Assembly: GCA_934203205.1 (NCBI GenBank) | Contig: CAKPYV010000002.1 | Location: forward strand, 39,179-103,178 | DNA from: an uncultured Anaerovibrio sp. | GTDB taxonomy: Bacteria; Bacillota; Negativicutes; Selenomonadales; Selenomonadaceae | Length of the DNA: 64,000 nt | Reading direction: 5' to 3' | The notes under the pieces: generated by a model | The model's input: only the letters and a program-made list of their open reading frames with translations | What the model was told of the DNA's origin: nothing | Databases searched by the model: none | Made by a program: the position numbers and the translations under genes | In this document: one piece after another, positions 9,162-17,262 of the stretch | Layout: each line of letters starts with the position of its first letter | Position numbering within the stretch: the first letter of the stretch is position 1

Positions 9162-10445
9162 ATGAGAATTAACGAAGCCCAGTTAAAAAGCATTATTGAT
9201 GAATTGACCTTGGATAAGGAGCAGCTAAAAGAGGTTGCTTCTGCTCTGCGCTTTGATATGGAGCTGGCTCTGCAGGGTCGTGAGTCCAGTATGCCAATGC
9301 TGTGCTCTTATATTGGTATGCCTACTGGTCAGGAGAAGGGTGAGTTCCTGGCTTTGGATTTTGGTGGCACCAATTTGCGGGCTGAGCTGGTTAGCCTTAA
9401 GGGTGATTGCCAGTATGAAATTGTGAAGATGGTAGCCAAGCCATTGGTTACTGAGGAATATAATCTGATTAACGGCTCTGCATCTGCCGAAAAGGTTTTT
9501 GACTTTATTGCAGATATGTTTGGAGAGCTGCTGGAGGGAGCAGAAAACAAGACCTATTACCTGGGCCATACCTTCTCCTTCCCATCTCAGCAGACTGATA
9601 TTTACAATGCCCGCCTCTTGGTATGGACCAAGGAATTTGCTATTCCTGGCGTAGAGGGAGAGGTTGTAAATGATTTGCTGCAGGCTGCTTTTGACCGCAA
9701 GGGATTAAGCAATATCAAGGTAGTTGCTGTGATTAATGACACTGTAGCAGAGCTGTTGACTGCTGGCTATCAGTATCCAGATACTCAGATTGGCTGTATC
9801 TATGCTACTGGCAGCAACAACTGCTATATGGAGCGTACTGCTGATGTAGGCCGACCTGCCGCCATTATTAACATGGAATCCGGCAGTTTCAACAAGCTGA
9901 CTCCTAGCCAGTGGGATAACAAGCTGGATGAGGCTTCTGAGAAGCCAGGTCGTCAGCGCTTGGAGAAAATGGTTTCCGGTTGCTACATGGGTGAGCTGTT
10001 AAGCCTTACCGTACAGCATTTGCTGAATCTGCAGGAGAAACCAGAATTTACGGCTATTGATATGTCTGGTATTATGGCAGATACCACTGCTGTAGCCAGT
10101 GATGCGGCCAAGGTTATCAGTGCCAAGGTTGGTGCCCTGGAGCCAGGAGAGGCTGCCTATATTCGTGACCTGACTGAGGCTATTGCCATTCGCTCCGCTC
10201 GCATTGTGGCTGCCTGCTTTGCTGGTATTCTCTGGCATGTGTCTGGCTCTGGCAAGATTGCCCAGCAGCATATTGCCATTGATGGCTCTGTTTATGAGCA
10301 TATGCCTCATATCAAGGAAAATGTTCAGAAGGCTCTTTATGAGATTCTGGATGAGGAAGCAGGGGCAGTTACTCCAATGCTGTTAAAGGATGGCTCCGGC
10401 TTAGGAGCAGCTATTGCAGCAGCTGTTGCTTCTAAGAATATTTAA
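9162..10445 (+). CDS. Hexokinase of the eukaryotic type
   Basis: 427 residues matching the hexokinase_1/hexokinase_2 family rather than bacterial ROK or Glk glucokinases. Motifs in order: FLALDFGGTNLRAELV (phosphate 1, residues 62-77), LGHTFSFPSQQ (sugar-binding), LVWTKEFAIPGVEGEVV, VINDTVAELL with the catalytic Asp, GCIYATGSNNCYMER, IINMESGSFN, then GRQRLEKMVSGCYMGELL and a C-terminal GSGLGAAIAA adenosine site. It should make glucose-6-phosphate from glucose and ATP in the cytoplasm. Length is close to a single eukaryotic hexokinase unit (about 450). It follows the glyoxalase gene by three bases. Confidence 0.9.
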   Translation: MRINEAQLKSIIDELTLDKEQLKEVASALRFDMELALQGRESSMPMLCSYIGMPTGQEKGEFLALDFGGTNLRAELVSLKGDCQYEIVKMVAKPLVTEEYNLINGSASAEKVFDFIADMFGELLEGAENKTYYLGHTFSFPSQQTDIYNARLLVWTKEFAIPGVEGEVVNDLLQAAFDRKGLSNIKVVAVINDTVAELLTAGYQYPDTQIGCIYATGSNNCYMERTADVGRPAAIINMESGSFNKLTPSQWDNKLDEASEKPGRQRLEKMVSGCYMGELLSLTVQHLLNLQEKPEFTAIDMSGIMADTTAVASDAAKVISAKVGALEPGEAAYIRDLTEAIAIRSARIVAACFAGILWHVSGSGKIAQQHIAIDGSVYEHMPHIKENVQKALYEILDEEAGAVTPMLLKDGSGLGAAIAAAVASKNI

Positions 10446-10561
10446 TAATATGTAGAAAACCCAATTAATATCCTGTTCAATAAATGAATTTTACTAAAAA
10501 AGCGAATACATGAAAACCTTTAGATTATACTATCATAAAATAATTTTATAACCAGTGGGTA

Positions 10562-10590
10562 TTGCCAAAACTGATATTTATGACTATAAT
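10562..10590 (+). promoter_or_regulatory. Sigma-A type promoter for ndh
   Basis: TTGCCA (10562-10567), 17 bases, TATAAT (10585-10590). It lies 62 bases upstream of the ndh start. The remainder of the 206-bp gap is AT-rich with no other feature seen. Confidence 0.7.
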
Positions 10591-10651
10591 TTATGGAAGA
10601 ATTGAGAAACGCGCTGTTAAAAATGCATTGCTGTTTTTAGGAGGGGTTTAG

Positions 10652-11935
10652 ATGGGTAACAAACCCAAGGTTGTTGTTGTAGGTGCAGGTTTTGGCGGTA
10701 TTGCTGCTGTCAAAAAACTGGCCAAACAGGATATTGATATCGTTATTATTGAAAGAACTAACTATCATCTGTTCCAGCCATTGCTGTATCAGGTTTCCAC
10801 ATCTGTATTGTCTACAGATGATATTTCTTATCCAATCCGTGCTATGTTCCGTGATTATAATAATGTAGAGTTGTTCATGGCTAAGGCATTGGAAATTGAT
10901 GGCAAGCGCAAGGTTGTTGTTACCAATCATGGGGATGTAGCCTATGATTACCTGGTTGTAGCTGCTGGTGCTACTAACAACTTCTTTGGCATGGCCAATG
11001 TAGAGAAATACGCCTATGGTATGAAAACCATTCCAGAGGCCTTGCATATTCGCAACCATGTACTCCATATGTTTGAACGTGCCAACAAGCAGATTGATAA
11101 CGAGGAGGAGCGTCGCAAGATGCTGAGCTTCATCTGCGTAGGCGGCGGCCCTACCGGTGTTGAGGAAGCTGGTGCTATTGCTGAGCTGGTTGCTGTTCAG
11201 AAGAAGGAATATCCAAACCTGAACTTTGACGAAGTTAGTATTCGCCTGATTGAGGCTACGGACAAGGTTCTGCCAATGATGCCTCCGCATCTCCGTCAGC
11301 ACACCATTAATGTGTTGGAGAAAAAGGGTGTACAGGTTATGCTGAACACTCAGGTGGCAGACTGCAACGAGAATGGGTTGTTCCTGAAGGACGGCACCTT
11401 TATTCCTAGCCGTACTGTCATCTGGGGTGCTGGTGTCAAGGCTCACAAGCTGGCTTCCACCATTGGGGCAGAATGTGATCGTGCTGGCCGTGTTATTGTT
11501 GGCCCAACCTTGCAGGTACCTGGTTATCCAGAGATTTTTGCTATTGGCGACAATGCTCATTTCTTGCAGGATGGCAGACCATTGGCTACTGTGGCTCCTG
11601 TTGCTATGCAGGAGGCTTGGCTGGCTGCTGATAATATCATCCATCTGTGCAAGGGTGATACTCAGCTCCACAACTTCAAGTATGTGGATCATGGCGCTAT
11701 GGCCACCATCGGCCGCTGTCAGGCTGTGGTAAATTGGGGCTTTGTGCGGATTGGCGGCTTCGTGGCATGGCTGATCTGGATGTTCCTGCATTTGCTGCGC
11801 TTGGAGGGTGCCCATGCAGATATTACTGTAGGTACCAAATGGTTCTGGAATTTTGTTTCTGGCACACGTCTGGGCCGTATCATTACCAATATCAAATTGG
11901 ATGATGAGGATGCGGCTATGGAAAATAAGGCCTAA
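10652..11935 (+). CDS. ndh: Type II NADH dehydrogenase (NDH-2)
   Basis: 427 residues with two dinucleotide-binding folds: VVVGAGFGGIAAVKKL at residues 6-21 for FAD and FICVGGGPTGVEEAG near 164 for NADH. FAIGDNAH near 295, together with the quinone-site region VAPVAMQEAW, is typical of NDH-2. It oxidises NADH and reduces quinone at the inner membrane face without pumping protons. The C-terminal part WLIWMFLHLLRL is hydrophobic/amphipathic and is the expected membrane anchor. AGGAGGGG stands upstream of ATG 10652. It has its own promoter and terminator, so it is monocistronic. Confidence 0.9.
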   Translation: MGNKPKVVVVGAGFGGIAAVKKLAKQDIDIVIIERTNYHLFQPLLYQVSTSVLSTDDISYPIRAMFRDYNNVELFMAKALEIDGKRKVVVTNHGDVAYDYLVVAAGATNNFFGMANVEKYAYGMKTIPEALHIRNHVLHMFERANKQIDNEEERRKMLSFICVGGGPTGVEEAGAIAELVAVQKKEYPNLNFDEVSIRLIEATDKVLPMMPPHLRQHTINVLEKKGVQVMLNTQVADCNENGLFLKDGTFIPSRTVIWGAGVKAHKLASTIGAECDRAGRVIVGPTLQVPGYPEIFAIGDNAHFLQDGRPLATVAPVAMQEAWLAADNIIHLCKGDTQLHNFKYVDHGAMATIGRCQAVVNWGFVRIGGFVAWLIWMFLHLLRLEGAHADITVGTKWFWNFVSGTRLGRIITNIKLDDEDAAMENKA

Positions 11936-11948
11936 ATATGTTATGATG

Positions 11949-11977
11949 AAGGGGTGTGCCTGGCACATCCCTTTTTT
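11949..11977 (+). terminator. Rho-independent terminator after ndh
   Basis: AAGGGGTGTGCC pairs with GGCACATCCCTT almost without a loop, followed by a T run. It starts 13 bases after the ndh stop codon. Confidence 0.85.
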
Positions 11978-12031
11978 GTTGCCAAGGCACAAAAGGCAAT
12001 TCTTTTAGTTTAGAATACAGGAGTGATTTCC

Positions 12032-13408
12032 TTGCATAAAGCAAAATATTGGGCTTTGACAGCAGGCTTTTGCCTGTCCACAGTCCTATCTGCCACTATG
12101 GCATCAGCTATGCCGACGGCTACAGACCATAATGACCAGAGAACAGTAATTAATGATATTACTCGGCCTAGTCATCAGCAGGTTAGTGAGGATAAAACTG
12201 TGGATGTGGTGGAGTCTGCTTCTAAAACCGCTACAAAGGTTAACAAGCATATTCCTAACTATCTCAAAACCGTCCGCCTATCTTGGGAACCGGTACCTGG
12301 CGCTGTCAGCTATCAGGTGGCTATAATGCGAAACAACAAAAATCTGCCGGAGAATGTGGTATCTGTCAAGAGAGGAATTTTTACCAATGGTTATGAGCTG
12401 GATACTTCTGTTATGCGCACAGCCAAGGACTACTATTGGAAGGTATGTCCGTTGGATGCCAGTGGCAAATATATCAAGCTGTACAGTGATTTGCAGCCTC
12501 TGGTGGATCAGGAGCTAAATCCTACAGCTCCCAAGCCTACAACAGAGTTTGAATCCATGGCCTATGCACCCCTTTATCCAGTGTTTTCCTGGGTTCCTGC
12601 CAAGGATGGCAAATACTATGATATCAGGGTATATCGGGAGGAAAATGGCAAGCCTGTGGTTATCAGAGAGCTGAGCGCGGAAGGCTCTGTTTATTATGAG
12701 GATGCCGGCTACACCTGGCCAGGGAAGTATTATTGGCAGGTGCGGAGCCGCAATGAGTCAGGCACTTATATTAGCGAATGGTCTGTTCCTAGCTGGTTCC
12801 AGGTCAGCAATCAGGTAAAGGTAGCGGCGCTGGGAGATAGCATTACCCACGGCGGAGGAGCTGTATCCACCCCCCCTGGCTATGTTATGTATAATTGGGA
12901 AACCTATTCTCAGGTGCCAATCAAGAATCTAGGATATAGCGGTGATACTGTAGCGGCTATGGATGCTAGATTTGAGACTGATGTACTGCCTTTCCATCCA
13001 AAGATTTTGGTAATCATGGGTGGCGTAAATGATTTTCGGGCTGGTGCTATGGCTCAGGATATTATCTACTATCTACAGCAGATAGGTAATAAATGCCGTA
13101 TGCATGGGATTATTCCTGTCTATGCTACTGCTACCCCCATTAATCCTCACTTTATTGCTAACTGGAGCTATATTACCACGCCGGCAGTAGATTGGAAGGA
13201 ACAGCAGGTATTGTTGAATCAATGGATTATGTCCCAGCAATATGCTGTGGATGTGGCCAGCGGTATGACGGATTGCTACGGCTTACTTATGGATGAGGCT
13301 ACTACCGATGGCTTGCATCCAGATGTTTTGGGCAAAAAGCTAATTGGAGAAACCATCAGCGATTATCTTCTCCGCACTTTTCCTGGCAAAAATCTTCTGG
13401 CCAAATAA
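12032..13408 (+). CDS. Secreted SGNH/GDSL hydrolase with two fibronectin-like domains
   Basis: 458 residues. The N-terminus is a signal peptide (basic start, hydrophobic core LTAGFCLSTVLSATMAS, then A-x-A near residue 28). Two Fn3-like modules follow, with VRLSWEPVPGAVSYQVAI near 85 and YPVFSWVPAKDGKYYDIRV near 185. The C-terminal catalytic domain has block I GDSITHGGG (Ser270), block III GGVNDF and block V DGLHPD (Asp426, His429), the triad of SGNH esterases. It probably removes acyl groups from a polysaccharide or lipid outside the cytoplasm; the substrate is unknown. TTG 12032 is preferred because AGGAG lies eight bases upstream. Confidence 0.85.
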   Translation: MHKAKYWALTAGFCLSTVLSATMASAMPTATDHNDQRTVINDITRPSHQQVSEDKTVDVVESASKTATKVNKHIPNYLKTVRLSWEPVPGAVSYQVAIMRNNKNLPENVVSVKRGIFTNGYELDTSVMRTAKDYYWKVCPLDASGKYIKLYSDLQPLVDQELNPTAPKPTTEFESMAYAPLYPVFSWVPAKDGKYYDIRVYREENGKPVVIRELSAEGSVYYEDAGYTWPGKYYWQVRSRNESGTYISEWSVPSWFQVSNQVKVAALGDSITHGGGAVSTPPGYVMYNWETYSQVPIKNLGYSGDTVAAMDARFETDVLPFHPKILVIMGGVNDFRAGAMAQDIIYYLQQIGNKCRMHGIIPVYATATPINPHFIANWSYITTPAVDWKEQQVLLNQWIMSQQYAVDVASGMTDCYGLLMDEATTDGLHPDVLGKKLIGETISDYLLRTFPGKNLLAK

Positions 13409-13483
13409 TGCCTGATTTGGGTGAAAATATAGATAAAAATAATGGTACATAAAAGTTGTTTATAGTATCATAAATAGGCAAGC

Positions 13484-13532
13484 AAAAAGACCGTGTTAAG
13501 AACCTGGCACAATGGTTCAAACACGGTCTTTT
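13484..13532. terminator. Bidirectional terminator between convergent genes
   Basis: AAAAAGACCGTGTT and AACACGGTCTTTT form a stem with A-run and T-run on opposite sides. It lies between the SGNH hydrolase gene and the converging yigZ-type gene and can stop transcription from both. Confidence 0.85.
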
Positions 13533-13558
13533 ATGTTGTTCAATATTGAAACTAATTT

Positions 13559-14191
13559 CTATATTATAGGCAAGCTCATATATTCTGGTTGATGAATGGT
13601 AATCTTGCATTGGGCTGCTGTTAGATTGGTTAGTTCTGTGCTAATAGTCTCACAATCTGCTGGCTCCACCAGCAATCTTACCGTTACCTTATCCAGATAG
13701 GCCGTTTCCCCAGTTCGCAGCTCTTCGTTGCGAATCCAATTTTCCACTGTGCCTAGAAGGGAGTAATCCATTTCTGCTTCCATAAGGCAAAAGGGCTTTA
13801 CCTCCAGACAGGGCGTGGCCTCCAGTCCCAGGGAAGCCGTGTGGCTATATGCCCGAATCAGTCCCCCAGCGCCTAGCTTGATGCCTCCAAAATATCTGGT
13901 TACTACTACTACCACATTGGTGAGGCCATGCTGTTTAATGGCCTCCAGAATAGGATTGCCAGCAGTGCCCCCAGGTTCACCATCATCGTTGGATTTTTGC
14001 TGACTGCTATCTGCTCCCAGCACCCAGGCGGAGCAGTTGTGGCGGGCATCAAAATGCTTTTTCTTGATGGCTGTTACAAAATCCCTGGCCTCAGCCTCGG
14101 TTTCCACATGGCTGGTATAGGCAATAAAGCGGGATTTCTGAATTTCGTAGCTGGCAGTGCCATTTTCGGCTGTTGTCTTGTAGATATGCAT
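13559..14191 (-). CDS. yigZ: YigZ/IMPACT family protein
   Basis: 210 residues. The N-terminal UPF0029/IMPACT domain shows KSRFIAYTSHVETEAEA, then HNCSAWVLG, NDDGEPGGTAGNPILE (residues 69-84) and VVTRYFGGIKLGAGGLIRAY, the signature of the family. A C-terminal domain of about 75 residues (DUF1949-like) follows. The eukaryotic homologue IMPACT binds GCN1. The bacterial proteins have no settled biochemical role, although a translation-linked role has been proposed. It starts two bases after the stop of the membrane-anchored protein upstream, so the two are co-transcribed. Confidence 0.88.
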   Translation of the reverse strand: MHIYKTTAENGTASYEIQKSRFIAYTSHVETEAEARDFVTAIKKKHFDARHNCSAWVLGADSSQQKSNDDGEPGGTAGNPILEAIKQHGLTNVVVVVTRYFGGIKLGAGGLIRAYSHTASLGLEATPCLEVKPFCLMEAEMDYSLLGTVENWIRNEELRTGETAYLDKVTVRLLVEPADCETISTELTNLTAAQCKITIHQPEYMSLPII

Positions 14192-14193
14192 AA

Positions 14194-14844
14194 TTAATTC
14201 TCCGGTATGGTTAGATTTTGCCGCAGGCTATTGGTTTCGGCTGCTGTAAACAAGGCATCTGGGCCATTGCGCAGCATGGTTTCCCGCAAAATCCGGCTTT
14301 CCTCCTGGTGGTTGTCTGTACTTAGGTTAGCAGGATTGGCATTGGCCTTAAGGGCTGTAATAGCTGCCAGCTGCTTTTCGCTGTAGGCAATGGTTTTGTT
14401 CAGAATGCTGGCGGCCAAATCATAGTTGGTATCATCCAGGCTGATAGGTGGGGCCAGCTTGCTTAGCTCCTGGTTAGTAACCTGAGCCTGATGCTCCAAA
14501 AGGTTTAGGCGGGTATAGGCTGTATTAAGGCTGATATTGTCATTGTGATAGTCATTGATAATTTTCTGGCCTTGGGACCAGTTGTAGTCCAGGCTGTCTA
14601 GCTGTTTTTTGTAGCTGGTGTACCAGTCATCAAATATTTGCTGCTGGGCGGCAATGCGGCGCAGGGCTATTTCACTAGGTGGTTCTGCCTTAGGTTGAAA
14701 CAGCAGGGATTGGCCAATGGCGCCAATGGTCAGGGCCAATACCAGACAAAATCCATAAAAAACTTTTTTATTGGGAAGATTGCGGTATAATACTAATAAT
14801 AGCAAAAGACATATCAGCAGGGCCGCTATAAATACGATAGCCAT
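14194..14844 (-). CDS. Hypothetical membrane-anchored protein with helical cytoplasmic or periplasmic part
   Basis: 216 residues. Two hydrophobic segments lie near the N-terminus (residues 3-20 and 30-48). A largely helical, Gln/Asn/Leu-rich region from 58 to 216 follows, with coiled-coil character (IAAQQQIFDDWYTSYKKQL). No family recognised. The ATG at 14844 has an AAGGAG-type site upstream. It is the first gene of a two-gene unit with yigZ, though the pairing gives no clear functional clue. Confidence 0.65.
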   Translation of the reverse strand: MAIVFIAALLICLLLLLVLYRNLPNKKVFYGFCLVLALTIGAIGQSLLFQPKAEPPSEIALRRIAAQQQIFDDWYTSYKKQLDSLDYNWSQGQKIINDYHNDNISLNTAYTRLNLLEHQAQVTNQELSKLAPPISLDDTNYDLAASILNKTIAYSEKQLAAITALKANANPANLSTDNHQEESRILRETMLRNGPDALFTAAETNSLRQNLTIPEN

Positions 14845-14981
14845 AATATGCTCCTTTTTTTCAGAAAAAATACTTTAATGTGTTGTAGTATATTCTATCA
14901 TTTATTGGGCTATAAGACTATAGATATTTTGCTGTCTTGCAGATGGTAAATTTTGCAATGTTTACCAGAGGAGGTTTTGCG

Positions 14982-15011
14982 ATGGGAGGCTGGAAGTATT
15001 TTGAAGGATAA
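14982..15011 (+). CDS. Short leader ORF overlapping the ABC transporter start (or trace of a frameshifted N-terminus)
   Basis: ATG 14982 stands seven bases behind a strong AGAGGAGG (14967-14974) and encodes only MGGWKYFEG before TAA. It overlaps, in another frame, the TTG codon at 15001 that begins the transporter. The best ribosome-binding site in the region therefore serves this nine-codon frame. Either it is a leader peptide coupling translation to the transporter, or one base has been gained or lost so that the true N-terminus is MGGWKY joined to the downstream frame. Confidence 0.4.
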   Translation: MGGWKYFEG

Positions 15012-16716
15012 AAAATTGTATCAAATGGCTTGGCGCCTGATGAGTTCCTATTGGCATTCTCAGGAAAAGTGGAAGGCCAGAGGCTTGCTGGCAGGGGTTA
15101 TTGCCCTTACCTTGGGGCAGGTATATATGCTGGTGCTGTTGAATGGCTGGAATAATGATTTTTATAATGCCCTGCAGCAGCGGGCCTTTGAGTCCTTTTG
15201 GCCCTTAATTGGCCAATTTGCAGGTTTTGCTTTTTTACACATTATTTTTGCTGTCTATGCTGTCTATGTAAGACAGATATTGGAAATCAAATGGCGTAAT
15301 TGGATGACAGACAAATATCTGGACAGATGGCTGGGGCATCAAACCTATTATCGTTTGCAGGTAGCTGGTCAGGACGATATGGATAATCCAGATCAGCGTA
15401 TAGCCGATGATGTTAATTCCTTTGTGAATTTAACCCTGGGTTTGTTTGTGGGAGTTCTAAAACAGGCAACCTCCTTGGTAGCCTTTGTAGTTATTCTGTG
15501 GAATCTATCTGGTTCTCTGGATATCCCTCTGGGAGATACTGTGCTTTCTGTGCCAGGGTATATGGTTTTTGTTACCTTGATTTATTCTGCTGTAGGTACC
15601 TGGCTGGCCCATAAGGTGGGTAGGAAGCTGATTCGTTTGAATTATGATCAGCAGAGATTTGAGGCGGATTTTCGTTTCAGCATGGTTCGGGTTAGGGAAA
15701 ATAGTGAGAGTGTGGCCTTTTATGGAGGCGAAAAGCCTGAACTGCAAAATTTTCGAGAGAGGTTTGCCCTGGTTATTGGTAATTTCTGGGGGCTGATGAA
15801 GCGTACCAAGCTGTTGAATTTCTATGTGAATGGCTATGCTCAGATTGCCATTATTGTACCTGTGCTTATGTGTGCTCCTCAGTATTTTAATGGCACGATG
15901 CAGCTAGGTGGCTTTATGCAGACCATTAGCGCCTTTGGCCGGGTCCAGGATGCCCTAAGTTATTTTGTGGAAAGCTACGATAGCATTGCTCAGTATGTAG
16001 CCGTTATTCGCCGTTTGGGAGGCTTTGCTGGACATATGGAGGAGGCAGAGGCTTTGGCCCCATCCTTTGACTTTACCAGAAACACCAGTAATGCCCTGCA
16101 GCTGTGGCAGATGGATATAGCTCTGCCAGATGGCCGCCAGCTGGCAGAAAAGTTATCCATTGCTGTGCCAGCAGGGAAGAGGCTGTTGATTAGCGGCGGT
16201 TCTGGAGCAGGCAAAAGTACCCTGCTTAGAGCTATAGCAGGCATCTGGCCCTATGGCACAGGGGAAATATCCTTGCCTACAGGCTGGCGTACCATGTTCC
16301 TGCCTCAAAGGCCTTATTTGCCGCTAGGTAGTCTTCGGCGGGCTATTTATTATCCTCAGCCTGTGCCAGAAAATATTGATGATAATTTGGCTGGTTTGCT
16401 GGAGCGTTTTGGGTTGCAGAAGCTGGCAGGTCAGCTGGATACAGTAGATGATTGGAGCCGGATTTTGTCTTTAGGTGAGCAACAGAGGCTGGCCTTTATT
16501 CGCATTTTGCTCCTGCGTCCGGATATTGTCTTTTTGGATGAATCCACATCGGCCTTGGATGAACCAAGGGAAGCTCAGGCCTATGAGATTCTTCATCAGT
16601 TGCTGCCTAAGATGGCTGTGGTTAGTGTGGGACATCGATCCAGTCTGTTGAATTGCCATGATAAGCAGCTGGTTCTGGCTGGGGATGGCTATTGGAAGCT
16701 GCAGGACATTAAATAA
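15001..16716 (+). CDS. SbmA/BacA-like ABC transporter, fused permease and ATPase
   Basis: 571 residues from TTG 15001. The N-terminal part (about residues 1-330) is an ABC_membrane_2 / SbmA-BacA-type permease with six hydrophobic segments and the family motif DNPDQRIADDVNSFV. The C-terminal ATPase has Walker A GGSGAGKSTLLRAIAGIWP, signature LSLGEQQRLAFIRIL and Walker B DIVFLDESTSALDE, then a switch histidine in VSVGHRSS. Homologues move peptides, bleomycin-like compounds, cobalamin or long-chain lipids across the inner membrane; the substrate here is not known. A 95-residue membrane protein follows 11 bases later and may be a partner. The start is uncertain (see the leader ORF). Confidence 0.85.
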   Translation: MKDKKLYQMAWRLMSSYWHSQEKWKARGLLAGVIALTLGQVYMLVLLNGWNNDFYNALQQRAFESFWPLIGQFAGFAFLHIIFAVYAVYVRQILEIKWRNWMTDKYLDRWLGHQTYYRLQVAGQDDMDNPDQRIADDVNSFVNLTLGLFVGVLKQATSLVAFVVILWNLSGSLDIPLGDTVLSVPGYMVFVTLIYSAVGTWLAHKVGRKLIRLNYDQQRFEADFRFSMVRVRENSESVAFYGGEKPELQNFRERFALVIGNFWGLMKRTKLLNFYVNGYAQIAIIVPVLMCAPQYFNGTMQLGGFMQTISAFGRVQDALSYFVESYDSIAQYVAVIRRLGGFAGHMEEAEALAPSFDFTRNTSNALQLWQMDIALPDGRQLAEKLSIAVPAGKRLLISGGSGAGKSTLLRAIAGIWPYGTGEISLPTGWRTMFLPQRPYLPLGSLRRAIYYPQPVPENIDDNLAGLLERFGLQKLAGQLDTVDDWSRILSLGEQQRLAFIRILLLRPDIVFLDESTSALDEPREAQAYEILHQLLPKMAVVSVGHRSSLLNCHDKQLVLAGDGYWKLQDIK

Positions 16717-16727
16717 GGAGGCAGAAA

Positions 16728-17015
16728 GTGAGTACATTTAGAGGTGGAAAGCCCTGGGAGGAAAAGAAGGGAAAAAAGCTGCAGCTATTTACTGCCGGGG
16801 AGAAGGCTTCTCTGGTTCTGTGTCTGGCTATGTTGATTTTTGCTCTGCAATCTGAGGATGTACCCCTGTGCTTTTTGATTTTTGCTTTCTTTTGCTATGA
16901 GCTGCAGAATATTCTGGCCAAAATAGCTGGGCAAAGATTTAGATTTTTGGTTTCCCTGCTGTGGGGATTATGTCTATCCTTGTTTATTGGCTCTATTTTT
17001 ATGGCCTTTTTCTAA
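16728..17015 (+). CDS. Small hypothetical membrane protein
   Basis: 95 residues from GTG 16728, behind GGAGG. A basic N-terminal third is followed by about two to three hydrophobic stretches (residues 27-43, 46-60 and 74-93). It lies 11 bases after the SbmA-like transporter and before a terminator, so it belongs to the same transcript. No family recognised; an accessory role for the transporter is a guess from position. Confidence 0.6.
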   Translation: MSTFRGGKPWEEKKGKKLQLFTAGEKASLVLCLAMLIFALQSEDVPLCFLIFAFFCYELQNILAKIAGQRFRFLVSLLWGLCLSLFIGSIFMAFF

Positions 17016-17066
17016 CATTTGCTAAAGAATAATTCTCACATAATTTCAACAAAGAGAAAATATTAT

Positions 17067-17104
17067 AAAAATCCTGTTTTTTTTAGCTAAAAAGCAGGAT
17101 TTTT
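17067..17104 (+). terminator. Rho-independent terminator after the ABC transporter operon
   Basis: AAAATCCTG pairs with CAGGATTTT around a T/A-rich loop, ending in a T stretch. The rest of the gap to glgC (17105-17262) is AT-rich; no convincing promoter pair was found there. Confidence 0.75.
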
Positions 17105-17262
17105 GCTTTTTGTATGGAAATATAAATAGTAAATAATCAGCAGCTATTATTGCAATCCTGCCTTGGTTAGAGAGAACATTCTATGTGCTGCATAATCAGA
17201 CTGCTGCGATGTACAGCATGGCAGAAAAAAGGTTATTGAAAAGGATACAGGGGTGATATTTT

